Below, in pieces: positions 17,113 through 23,569 of a DNA stretch of 64,000 nucleotides. Numbering within the stretch: the stretch's first letter is position 1; every line of letters begins with the position of its first letter. The notes under the pieces are model-generated. The model searched no databases, was not told the origin of the DNA, and worked only from the letters and a program-made list of their open reading frames with translations. The position numbers and the translations under genes are program-made. The stretch comes from Chitinophagaceae bacterium (lineage in GTDB: Bacteria > Bacteroidota > Bacteroidia > Chitinophagales > Chitinophagaceae): positions 332,867-396,866 of the forward strand of contig JAEUVB010000015.1 in assembly GCA_016786845.1 (NCBI GenBank), written 5' to 3'.

Positions 17113-18229
17113 ACTTCATATCATCTCCTGGGACATTCCATATCCTGCCGACTACGGCGGTGTGATCGATGTATATCATACTCTGCGTCATCTTCATGCT
17201 GCCGGCATACAAATCGTGCTGCATGTATTTAGTTATGGCGGACGAAGTGTACAGGCCCCGTTGGAAAACCTTTGTGCAGAAGTGCATACCTATCCGCGCA
17301 AAACCGGATTGTCCGGCTTGCATACATCCCTTCCTTATATCGTTTCTTCACGCCATCATAAGGACCTGCTGAAAAACCTGAAGAAGGATGAGGCCCCTAT
17401 TTTGTTTGAAGGCATACATACCACTTTACTCCTCGATCATCCCGATCTGAAAGACAGACATAAGGTCATACGCATTCAAAATATCGAGCAGGATTACTAT
17501 CGTCAATTGGCGACGCATACGAAATCGTTTTTCAAACAACTCTATTATCATTGGGAGTCGGCCCGTCTGTACCGCTACGAAAGAAATCTTAGAGCCGCTC
17601 AGGCGTTTGTGACCGTCGCCATGCAGGATCACGATTTTTTCAAAGCACTCTATCCTAAGGCCGAACATACTTGCATTCCATCTTTTCAACCCTATGATAC
17701 TGTGGCCTCTCAAATCGGAAAAGGGGAGTATGTGTTATATCATGGCAATTTATCGGTGGCCGAAAACATCAGAGCTGCTTTGTTTCTTGCACGTGAGGTC
17801 TTTCAACATTTGCATGTCCCCTTACGCATTGCGGGTAAAAATCCACCGCCTGAATTATTGGTCTGTAAAAATGAATACATCCAAATCATCGCCAATCCGG
17901 ATGATGAGACGCTGCATCAGCTCATCTCCAATGCCCAGATCAATATTTTACCCGGCTTTCAAAATACCGGATTGAAACTCAAACTCCTGCATGCCTTGTT
18001 TGCCGGCCGTCATTGTCTGTGCAACGAAATCATGCTGACCGGTACAGGTTTAAATGCCACCGTTCAAACTGCGGAGACCGCGGAAGACTTCAGACAAAAA
18101 ATTAAAACCTTTATGGATATTCCTTTCGACCAGGCCTTATTGGATCTTCGAAAAGAAAGTTTGGTGAATTATAACAATAGCTTGAATGCTGAGCGACTGA
18201 TCAATACACTACACTTGCATTATCCGTAA
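17102..18229 (+). CDS. GT-B glycosyltransferase (family 4-like)
   Basis: 375 residues from a TTG at 17102 that overlaps the preceding gene by 11 bases; no ATG is near, and this start gives the conserved LHIISWDIPYPADYGGVID opening. The donor half has GEYVLYHGNLSVAENIRAA, LRIAGKNPP and NILPGFQNTGLKLKLLHAL, where the usual Glu of GT4 is replaced by Leu/Lys context. Catalysis may therefore differ. It is the last gene of the formyltransferase unit and its 3' end overlaps the 3' end of ftsE on the other strand by 29 bases. Confidence 0.8.
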   Translation: MNNRLHIISWDIPYPADYGGVIDVYHTLRHLHAAGIQIVLHVFSYGGRSVQAPLENLCAEVHTYPRKTGLSGLHTSLPYIVSSRHHKDLLKNLKKDEAPILFEGIHTTLLLDHPDLKDRHKVIRIQNIEQDYYRQLATHTKSFFKQLYYHWESARLYRYERNLRAAQAFVTVAMQDHDFFKALYPKAEHTCIPSFQPYDTVASQIGKGEYVLYHGNLSVAENIRAALFLAREVFQHLHVPLRIAGKNPPPELLVCKNEYIQIIANPDDETLHQLISNAQINILPGFQNTGLKLKLLHALFAGRHCLCNEIMLTGTGLNATVQTAETAEDFRQKIKTFMDIPFDQALLDLRKESLVNYNNSLNAERLINTLHLHYP

Positions 18230-18893
18230 CCTTACCATGTTCCGTACGCAGAATTCGTGAACGGAATTTTTGAAGGATACTGTAATCGTGTGTTGCCATG
18301 ATGATGGCCGTACCATAATCCACACAAATCGAATGCAGCAGATTCATGATCTCGTCGGAGGTATCGGGGTCGAGGTTACCCGTAGGCTCATCGGCGAGTA
18401 TCAGTTTCGGATTATTGAGGAGTGCGCGGGCAATGTCTACCCGTTGTTGTTCACCCCCACTCATTTCATAAGTCATCTTACCGCCCTTGCCCTTCAGTCC
18501 CACCTTGCCCAGTACACTGTCTATTTTTTCCTGCATCAGGTTTTTGTCGGTCCATCCTGTGGCGCGAAGCACGAAGAGGAGATTCTCATTTACATTGCGG
18601 TCGGTGAGGAGTTGGAAATCCTGAAACACAATGCCCAGGTTACGGCGCAAGAAGGGTACATTTTTCCAGGTGAGCTGGGCCAGATCGAAACCGCATACAT
18701 TGCCTTCGCCTTTCAAAAGGGGTATATTACCATAAAGGGTTTTCAGCAGGCTCGATTTGCCGCTTCCCGTTTTCCCGATCAGGTAAACGAACTCCCCCTT
18801 GTGCACGGAAAGATTGACATCGCTTAAAATCAGACTGTTGCCCTGATAAATCTGAGCATTTTTCAACTGGAGCACTACCTGTGGATCTGTCAT
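18201..18893 (-). CDS. ftsE: cell division ATP-binding protein FtsE
   Basis: 230 residues. ABC ATPase with Walker [11 protein letters not shown]-loop VFQDFQLL, signature [15 protein letters not shown], Walker [10 protein letters not shown] and H-loop ATHDYSIL. FtsE with the membrane protein FtsX forms a complex that activates peptidoglycan hydrolases at the division site. As often in Bacteroidota, ftsX is not next to it. The ATG at 18893 is preceded at 16 bases by a perfect -7 box. The gene borders the large repeat region on its right. Confidence 0.92.
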   Translation of the reverse strand: MTDPQVVLQLKNAQIYQGNSLILSDVNLSVHKGEFVYLIGKTGSGKSSLLKTLYGNIPLLKGEGNVCGFDLAQLTWKNVPFLRRNLGIVFQDFQLLTDRNVNENLLFVLRATGWTDKNLMQEKIDSVLGKVGLKGKGGKMTYEMSGGEQQRVDIARALLNNPKLILADEPTGNLDPDTSDEIMNLLHSICVDYGTAIIMATHDYSILQKFRSRILRTEHGKVTDNASVVY

Positions 18894-18909
18894 AAAAAGG
18901 GACTTTCGA

Positions 18910-18917
18910 CAAATGTA
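18910..18917 (-). promoter_or_regulatory. -7 promoter box of ftsE
   Basis: Minus-strand TACATTTG, a perfect TAnnTTTG box, 16 bases before the ftsE ATG. Confidence 0.5.
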
Positions 18918-18919
18918 GG

Positions 18920-19164
18920 AAATTTAGGAGAATGTGGAAGGGAGAGTCGGGCAAGAATGAGAAAGCGAGGAAGATTGAAGCGTATGATGATGCCCCCGAG
19001 TGAAAGTGTACTCAGCCGGAGCGCCGTTCCGGGGACCCGGAACCCCTTCGGGGGCGAGTGATAGTAAAACCTATAAGGTTTGCGAATACCCGAAAGGACT
19101 CGTCAAAAGTTCATCTTCTGCAGACTTAAAAGGTTTGGGAAAACCTTATAGGTTTGGGTCTACC
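18920..19164. repeat. gene-free stretch with short perfect hairpins
   Basis: No convincing gene is visible. It contains GTTCCGGG and CCCGGAAC arms at 19026-19043, a CCCC-TTC-GGGG hairpin at 19043-19053, and two copies of a related hairpin: AAACCTATAAGGTTT (19067-19081) and AAACCTTATAGGTTT (19141-19155). The two share the AAACC/GGTTT arms but have inverted cores (TATAA and TTATA). This is the left part of a 1.4-kb repeat region. Confidence 0.75.
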
Positions 19165-19327
19165 GTTCTGCGAAACGTCCTTCGTTTCGCAGCCTTATTT
19201 TGTCGCATGCTGCGACGTACGGAATCATGAATAAAAACGCTATGATTCCATTCTAGGCATGCTCTTTGTCGAGGGTGTTCCATATTAAACATTAAACATT
19301 CATCATTCAAAATTGACGAAGTCGAAC
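19165..19327. repeat. long direct repeat, left copy (163 bp)
   Basis: Matches 20110-20272 over the full 163 bases with about six mismatches and no gaps by eye. It carries a series of hairpins: arms CTGCGAAACG and CGTTTCGCAG (19168-19192), GTCGCA-TGC-TGCGAC (19202-19216), and GGAATCAT with ATGATTCC around a 13-base loop (19221-19249). A stretch of short ATTAAACATT-like repeats follows. It does not contain a plausible gene. Confidence 0.9.
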
Positions 19328-19334
19328 TTATGCT

Positions 19335-19492
19335 GTTCGCGATTTGTAATCGCGAACCCGGATAAAAACAGGTCTGTGTCCCGGCACCTAATATTGAATA
19401 TTGGTGTACATGATTGCAAATAATGAACAACGTGATGGGCTATGTACAAGATTGCAAATCTTGTTTATCTCGGTACGCGATTGCAAATCGCG
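19335..19492. repeat. family of hairpins with a common ATTGCAAAT core and varied stems
   Basis: Perfect stems with different sequences share the same loop region. ACAAGATT-GCA-AATCTTGT is at 19446-19464 and CGCGATT-GCA-AATCGCG at 19476-19492. A decayed copy CATGATT-GCA-AATAATG is near 19409-19425. A related GTTCGCGATT/AATCGCGAAC hairpin with loop TGT lies at 19335-19357. An imperfect CACC-AATATT hairpin is at 19385-19406. The arms change together while the core stays, so base pairing itself appears to be kept. Confidence 0.8.
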
Positions 19493-19497
19493 AATAG

Positions 19498-20106
19498 CGT
19501 GGATATCAATTTCTAAATGCCGAATAGAAATTTCTAAATGCCGATTATAAATTTCTAAATGCCGAATAGAAATTTCTAAATGCCGATTATAAATTTAGAA
19601 ACACCAATTAAGAATTGATGATTCGCAAAACTTATTATGGAATCGCCAATTATAAATTTTGTTAACCCCCACCTTAAAATAGAATCGCCGAATATCTATT
19701 TATGAAACACTTTTATAAAAATGGAAACACCGAATATCTATTTATAAAACACTTTTATAAAAATAGAAATGCTGATTATAAATTTTGTTAACCCCCACCT
19801 TAAAATAGAAACGCCGAATATATATTTATAAAACACTTTTATAAAAATGGAAACATCGAATATATATTGAGAAAACACTTTTATAAAAATGGAATCGCTG
19901 ATTATAAATTTTGTTAACCCTCACCTTAAAATAGAATCTCCGAATAAATACTTATAAAACACTTTTGTAAAAATAGAATCGCTGATAATAAATTGAGTTA
20001 ACCCCCACCTTAAAATAGAAACGCCGAATATATATTTATAAAACACTTTTATAAAAATAGAATCGATGATTATAAATATTGTTAACCCTCACCTTAAAAT
20101 AGAATC
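19498..20106. repeat. tandem array with exact 21-bp / 42-bp period
   Basis: 609 bases, exactly 29 x 21. The left part is five 21-base units; four are at 19519-19602, each ending like AATTTCTAAAT and beginning GCCGA, and containing AGAAATTTCT palindromes. From 19603 to 20106 there are twelve units of exactly 42 bases with no length variation. Most fall in two types: A, with GCCGAATAT...AAAACACTTTTATAAAAATRGAA, and B, with GATTATAAATT...GTTAACCC.CACCTTAAAATAGAA. The order after one degenerate unit is BAABAABABAB. The array is very AT rich. Stops occur in every frame, so it is not coding. Confidence 0.95.
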
Positions 20107-20109
20107 CCA

Positions 20110-20272
20110 GTTCTGCGAAACGTCCTTCGTTTCGCAGTCCTATTTTGTCGCATGCTGCGACGTACGGAATCATGAATAAAAACGCTATGATTCCATTCGA
20201 AGCATGCTCTTTGTCGAGGGTGCTCCATATTAAACATTAAACATTCATCATTCAAAATCGACGAAGTCGAAC
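20110..20272. repeat. long direct repeat, right copy (163 bp)
   Basis: Right partner of 19165-19327, same orientation, with the same three hairpins conserved at equivalent positions. The last hairpin reads TCGAC-GAA-GTCGA and is better paired here than in the left copy. The two copies flank the hairpin family and the 21/42-bp array. Confidence 0.9.
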
Positions 20273-20278
20273 GCGCCC

Positions 20279-20353
20279 AGGGGAGAAAGAGAAACAGAAA
20301 GGGAAAGTGAAAGAAAGGGAAAAGGAAAGGGAAAGAAAAGGAGAAAGAAAGGG
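20279..20353 (+). repeat. 75-base almost pure purine tract
   Basis: Between 20279 and 20353 only two pyrimidines occur (C at 20295, T at 20308). It is made of GAAA, GGGAAA and AGGAAA-type units. Mirror-like homopurine tracts of this length can form triplex DNA; whether this one does cannot be told from sequence. It ends 7 bases before the stop codon of the minus-strand gene at 20360. Confidence 0.85.
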
Positions 20354-20359
20354 CACTAA

Positions 20360-20662
20360 TTATTCACCATCATCTTTCCACAACCCCAACCGCCTCAATA
20401 TCTTCTTCTCATAATTCCAGAAGAAACGAAACTGTCCGAAGGGGATGGAGACGAGGAGAATGATGATTTGGTAACCGAAGAGGAGGACGCCACCCCGAAG
20501 GAGTGCACGCTGCCAAAGCGGTGATTCTGCGGTGAGGCCTATCCAGCCGGTAATCATGCGGGAAATATATGCCGTGGCCGTGCCGGTAATGGCAAAGACA
20601 CATAGAATTAAAAATAATTGTAACCCGCCGACCTTCCAGCGCTGTTTGAGTTTTTCTAACAT
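20360..20662 (-). CDS. small membrane protein, DUF6787-like
   Basis: 100 residues. Two hydrophobic helices at about 14-33 and 53-74 are followed by IPFGQFRFFWNYEKKILRRLGL, a conserved-looking FGQFxFFWxYEKK tail that I associate with the Bacteroidota family DUF6787. Function is unknown. It lies 8 bases downstream of the short nuoG gene on the same strand, so both are probably co-transcribed. This hints at a membrane role near respiratory complex I, but the evidence is only position. Confidence 0.65.
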   Translation of the reverse strand: MLEKLKQRWKVGGLQLFLILCVFAITGTATAYISRMITGWIGLTAESPLWQRALLRGGVLLFGYQIIILLVSIPFGQFRFFWNYEKKILRRLGLWKDDGE

Positions 20663-20670
20663 GTTATGGC

Positions 20671-21738
20671 TTAATCTTCTTTATTCACATCGCTCACACT
20701 TTGGATATCCATGAGCAGTTTGGGTGAGCGGCCATCCATGACCTGATTAAAGGTTTCTTTGCCATGCTGCATATGGGTATAATGTCCCTGAGAGATTACA
20801 CTGTGTCGGTTCACCTCCATAGGTCCTTCAATGACCCAATCCTTGGTTTCTTTTTTGTCGAAGCGGCAGGTATTGCAAATCCATCCCGGTTTGCCGGTCT
20901 TGGCACTATTGGCTATTTCGCCCCATTGATCTTTACGACCCGTAACGCGCAATACATCGTCGCCGCGGTACCAGAGGGTAACCTCGCCGCAACAAGTCGG
21001 GCAATCGCGATGAGCCGCTACCGGCTTGGTAAACCATACCCTGTTTTTGAAACGGAAGGTTTTGTCGGTAAGGGCACCTACCGGACAAACATCAATCATA
21101 TTGCCGCTAAAATCGTTGTCGATAGCCTTGGAAATCAGGGTCGATATTTCGGCATGGTCGCCACGTTCGAGGATACCATGACAGCGTTTGTCGGTGAGCT
21201 GATCGGCTACATAAGTACAGCGGTAGCAAAGGATGCAGCGCGTCATATGCAGTTGGATATAAGGCCCGATGTCTTCTTTTTCAAAAGTACGGCGATCAAA
21301 TTCGTAGCGGGTGCCGGCCTTACCATGTTCGTAACCCAGGTCTTGCAGGTGGCATTCGCCGGCCTGATCGCAGATCGGACAATCGAGGGGATGATTCATG
21401 AGCAGAAATTCAACCACCCCGGCGCGCGCATCCGGAACTTTTTCGCTGGTGATATTCTTAACCACCATGCCGTCCATGACGCCCGTGCGACAAGAAGCCT
21501 GCAGTTTAGGCATAGGGCGGGGATCCTTGGCCGATCCGGCTGCGATCTCCACCAAACAGGTACGGCATTTACCGCCACTGCCTTCGAGTTTGCTGTAGTA
21601 GCACATGGCCGGTGGGGTTACATCGCCACCGATCATACGGGCAGCCTGCAACACGGTTGTACCGGGTTCTACTTCGATGGTGATATTGTCTATCGTGACT
21701 GTCAGCGTGGTTTTGGGGGGAGTTTGAACGTCGCTCAT
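20671..21738 (-). CDS. nuoG: short NuoG-type NADH dehydrogenase iron-sulfur subunit
   Basis: 355 residues from ATG 21738, where MSDVQTPPKTTLTVTID begins and a -7 box lies just upstream. An N-terminal 2Fe-2S ferredoxin domain carries CYYSKLEGSGGKCRTC, then a second cysteine (about 84). Next come the HxxxCxxC-type HPLDCPICDQAGEC motif and the CxxCxxC motif TRCILCYRC with a distant CPVGA. A 4Fe-4S Mopterin-type cysteine segment is at about 244-293 (CPTCCGEV and WICNTCRFDKK). The large molybdopterin-like domain of the E. coli protein (about 900 residues) is absent, which is common in Bacteroidota. NuoG relays electrons within complex I. No other nuo gene is adjacent. Confidence 0.85.
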   Translation of the reverse strand: MSDVQTPPKTTLTVTIDNITIEVEPGTTVLQAARMIGGDVTPPAMCYYSKLEGSGGKCRTCLVEIAAGSAKDPRPMPKLQASCRTGVMDGMVVKNITSEKVPDARAGVVEFLLMNHPLDCPICDQAGECHLQDLGYEHGKAGTRYEFDRRTFEKEDIGPYIQLHMTRCILCYRCTYVADQLTDKRCHGILERGDHAEISTLISKAIDNDFSGNMIDVCPVGALTDKTFRFKNRVWFTKPVAAHRDCPTCCGEVTLWYRGDDVLRVTGRKDQWGEIANSAKTGKPGWICNTCRFDKKETKDWVIEGPMEVNRHSVISQGHYTHMQHGKETFNQVMDGRSPKLLMDIQSVSDVNKED

Positions 21739-21743
21739 GCCCA

Positions 21744-21751
21744 CAAAAATA
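21744..21751 (-). promoter_or_regulatory. -7 promoter box of nuoG
   Basis: Minus-strand TATTTTTG, a perfect TAnnTTTG box, 5 bases before the chosen ATG at 21738. It supports that start over the upstream in-frame one at 21783. Confidence 0.5.
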
Positions 21752-21844
21752 GGGTACAAAAGCAATAAATGAAAATAAAACAAGGCTTAGTCCTGCTATT
21801 CACGGGGAACAGGGCTTTTATAGACCGACCGCGGCTTGAAATGC

Positions 21845-23521
21845 CTATGGATGCGGACTGACGGCCTCCCGACTTTGAGTATCCAAAATTGTGGATTTTG
21901 ATTTCCCGTCATACTGTATCATCAAGATCTGAGATTGCCGCTCTATACGATTTTCCCGCATGAAACAGGCATAGTCAAAATCGACGGGTAAAAACATGAA
22001 GCGATAACGATGATGATCGAGTTGGTATCGGGCGATGAGGGCCTGTTCCTCTGCACGACTCAATCCATGGTCGAAGAGTTTGCCCGGCTTCACGCGGTGT
22101 TGCAAATAATCGTCGAGGGCAATAAACTGTTGCAGCATCTTGTCGTCCGGATAGGTCTTCAGTGCATAGCCCGACAAAAGCGTATAGATATCTTTCAGGG
22201 TATACTGATGGAGATCACTATGCTGTTGGAAATATTTTCCAAGGCCCATTAAGAAATCGAAGATGCTGTATTGAAGGGTCACATATCGTAGGGTGTGGGT
22301 CGCCCGTTTTTTATTCCAATAGATTTCGAGGGCATGCTCGAGCAAGAGGATGTCGTCGAGTTGTGCGGCCGATAAGTAATTGGAAGAAATAATTTGGTAG
22401 GGCGCTACAGGGTCATAGATATATCCGTGCTGTTCGACCTTATCGCGCATGGGCGTACCGCGCAGGAATTTCAGAAACCCTAATTGAAGTTCGGGTGCAA
22501 ATATTTTAAAGACTTCCTCAAAGCTGTATCGGATATCTTCCCAGTAATCGAGGGGCAGACCTACAATCAAATCGAGGTGCATTTCTACTTTATGATCGAG
22601 CGAACGAATCACATCGCGGGTCTTCTCGAAATTTTGTTTGCGGCTGACTTCAAGGTTGGCCAATTGATTGACGGTTTGAATACCAATTTCAAAACGTAAT
22701 AGTCCGGGTGGAATATGTTCATCAATATAGCGCACTATATCGGGGTGAACGATGTCGGCAGTAATTTCAAACTGAAAGACATTTTCTGCACGATGATGTT
22801 CGAGGATAAAACTGAACATATCGATGGTGAAATCTTTTTTGATATTGAAGGTGCGGTCCAGAAACTTGATCACCCTGCCGTTTTGCATCAGGTAGAGCAG
22901 ATTGCTCTTGAGGGTGTCGATGGGCAGGTAACGCACTTTATTGTCGAGGCTCGCCAAACAAAATTCGCATTTGTAGGGGCAGCCTCTGGACGTTTCGATA
23001 TACAATACTTTATTTCTCAGATCGGCAGGATCATCATATTGATAAGGGTTTCTTCCGGCATAACGATTGAGGTCGAAGGTTTCTGTTTTCGGATTATACA
23101 TCACTACGCCATTCACCTTGCGCACGAGAGAAGGTACGCTGTCCAGGTTGGGATAATGTTTCAGAAATTGTTCGAAGGGGATTTCACCTTCACCCGTAAT
23201 AATAAAATCGACCTCATCGCGGGCTATGAATTCTTGCCATTCGTAACTGACTTCCGGTCCGCCCAATAATATTTTGCACTCAGGATTTCTAGATTTTATT
23301 TTTCGAATCACCGAAAGCGTTTGAGTGATATTCCAGATATAGCAACTGAAGGCCACGATATCATAGGCGGCACAATGATCAGCAATGCCATCTTGGTCTT
23401 CCTTGATAGTAAACTCTTTCCAATCAAGATTGCCCTGCTCGTGATTTAGATCATAGAGCAAACGCACCGCCAGATTGAGGTGGATGTATTTGGCATTCAA
23501 GGTGGTGAGGAGTACACGCAT
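21845..23521 (-). CDS. B12-binding-domain radical SAM protein with DUF4080-like tail
   Basis: 558 residues. The N-terminal Rossmann-like cobalamin-binding domain (about 1-135) includes IVAFSCYIWNI and ILLGGPEVSYEW, then FIITGEGEIPFEQF. The radical SAM core carries the canonical RGCPYKCEFC cluster motif (CX3CX2C, about 180-189) and later TxxGLP-like IVGLPLDYWEDI. A long C-terminal region fits the DUF4080 type. No HxxGC-type cobalamin histidine is evident in the first domain, so base-off binding is likely. The substrate is unknown. A -7 box precedes the ATG by 8 bases. It lies 48 bases downstream of a second radical SAM gene on the same strand. Confidence 0.85.
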   Translation of the reverse strand: MRVLLTTLNAKYIHLNLAVRLLYDLNHEQGNLDWKEFTIKEDQDGIADHCAAYDIVAFSCYIWNITQTLSVIRKIKSRNPECKILLGGPEVSYEWQEFIARDEVDFIITGEGEIPFEQFLKHYPNLDSVPSLVRKVNGVVMYNPKTETFDLNRYAGRNPYQYDDPADLRNKVLYIETSRGCPYKCEFCLASLDNKVRYLPIDTLKSNLLYLMQNGRVIKFLDRTFNIKKDFTIDMFSFILEHHRAENVFQFEITADIVHPDIVRYIDEHIPPGLLRFEIGIQTVNQLANLEVSRKQNFEKTRDVIRSLDHKVEMHLDLIVGLPLDYWEDIRYSFEEVFKIFAPELQLGFLKFLRGTPMRDKVEQHGYIYDPVAPYQIISSNYLSAAQLDDILLLEHALEIYWNKKRATHTLRYVTLQYSIFDFLMGLGKYFQQHSDLHQYTLKDIYTLLSGYALKTYPDDKMLQQFIALDDYLQHRVKPGKLFDHGLSRAEEQALIARYQLDHHRYRFMFLPVDFDYACFMRENRIERQSQILMIQYDGKSKSTILDTQSREAVSPHP

Positions 23522-23529
23522 GGAGCCGA

Positions 23530-23537
23530 CAAAGATA
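23530..23537 (-). promoter_or_regulatory. -7 promoter box of the DUF4080-type radical SAM gene
   Basis: Minus-strand TATCTTTG, a perfect TAnnTTTG box, 8 bases before the ATG at 23521. It suggests that this gene has its own promoter despite the close upstream gene. Confidence 0.45.
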
Positions 23538-23569
23538 AGGGTGTGAAGGGATAAGCAGTTCGGATAATC

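Noticed and set aside
19498..20106. CRISPR array
   Set aside because: The units are contiguous and nearly alike with no unique spacers, the period is fixed at 21/42 bases, and no cas gene is nearby.
19498..20106. Coding repeat protein (period divisible by three)
   Set aside because: The minus-strand frame is open in many units but TAG and TGA stops occur in several, so no long frame exists; unit variants create stops without correction.
19165..20272. Insertion sequence or transposon bounded by the 163-bp repeats
   Set aside because: The repeats are direct and not inverted, and no transposase or integrase frame lies between them.
20764..21768. 334-codon plus-strand open frame opposite nuoG
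   Set aside because: Shadow of the minus-strand nuoG gene. The minus-strand product has Fe-S motifs in order and the antisense translation has no recognisable domain.
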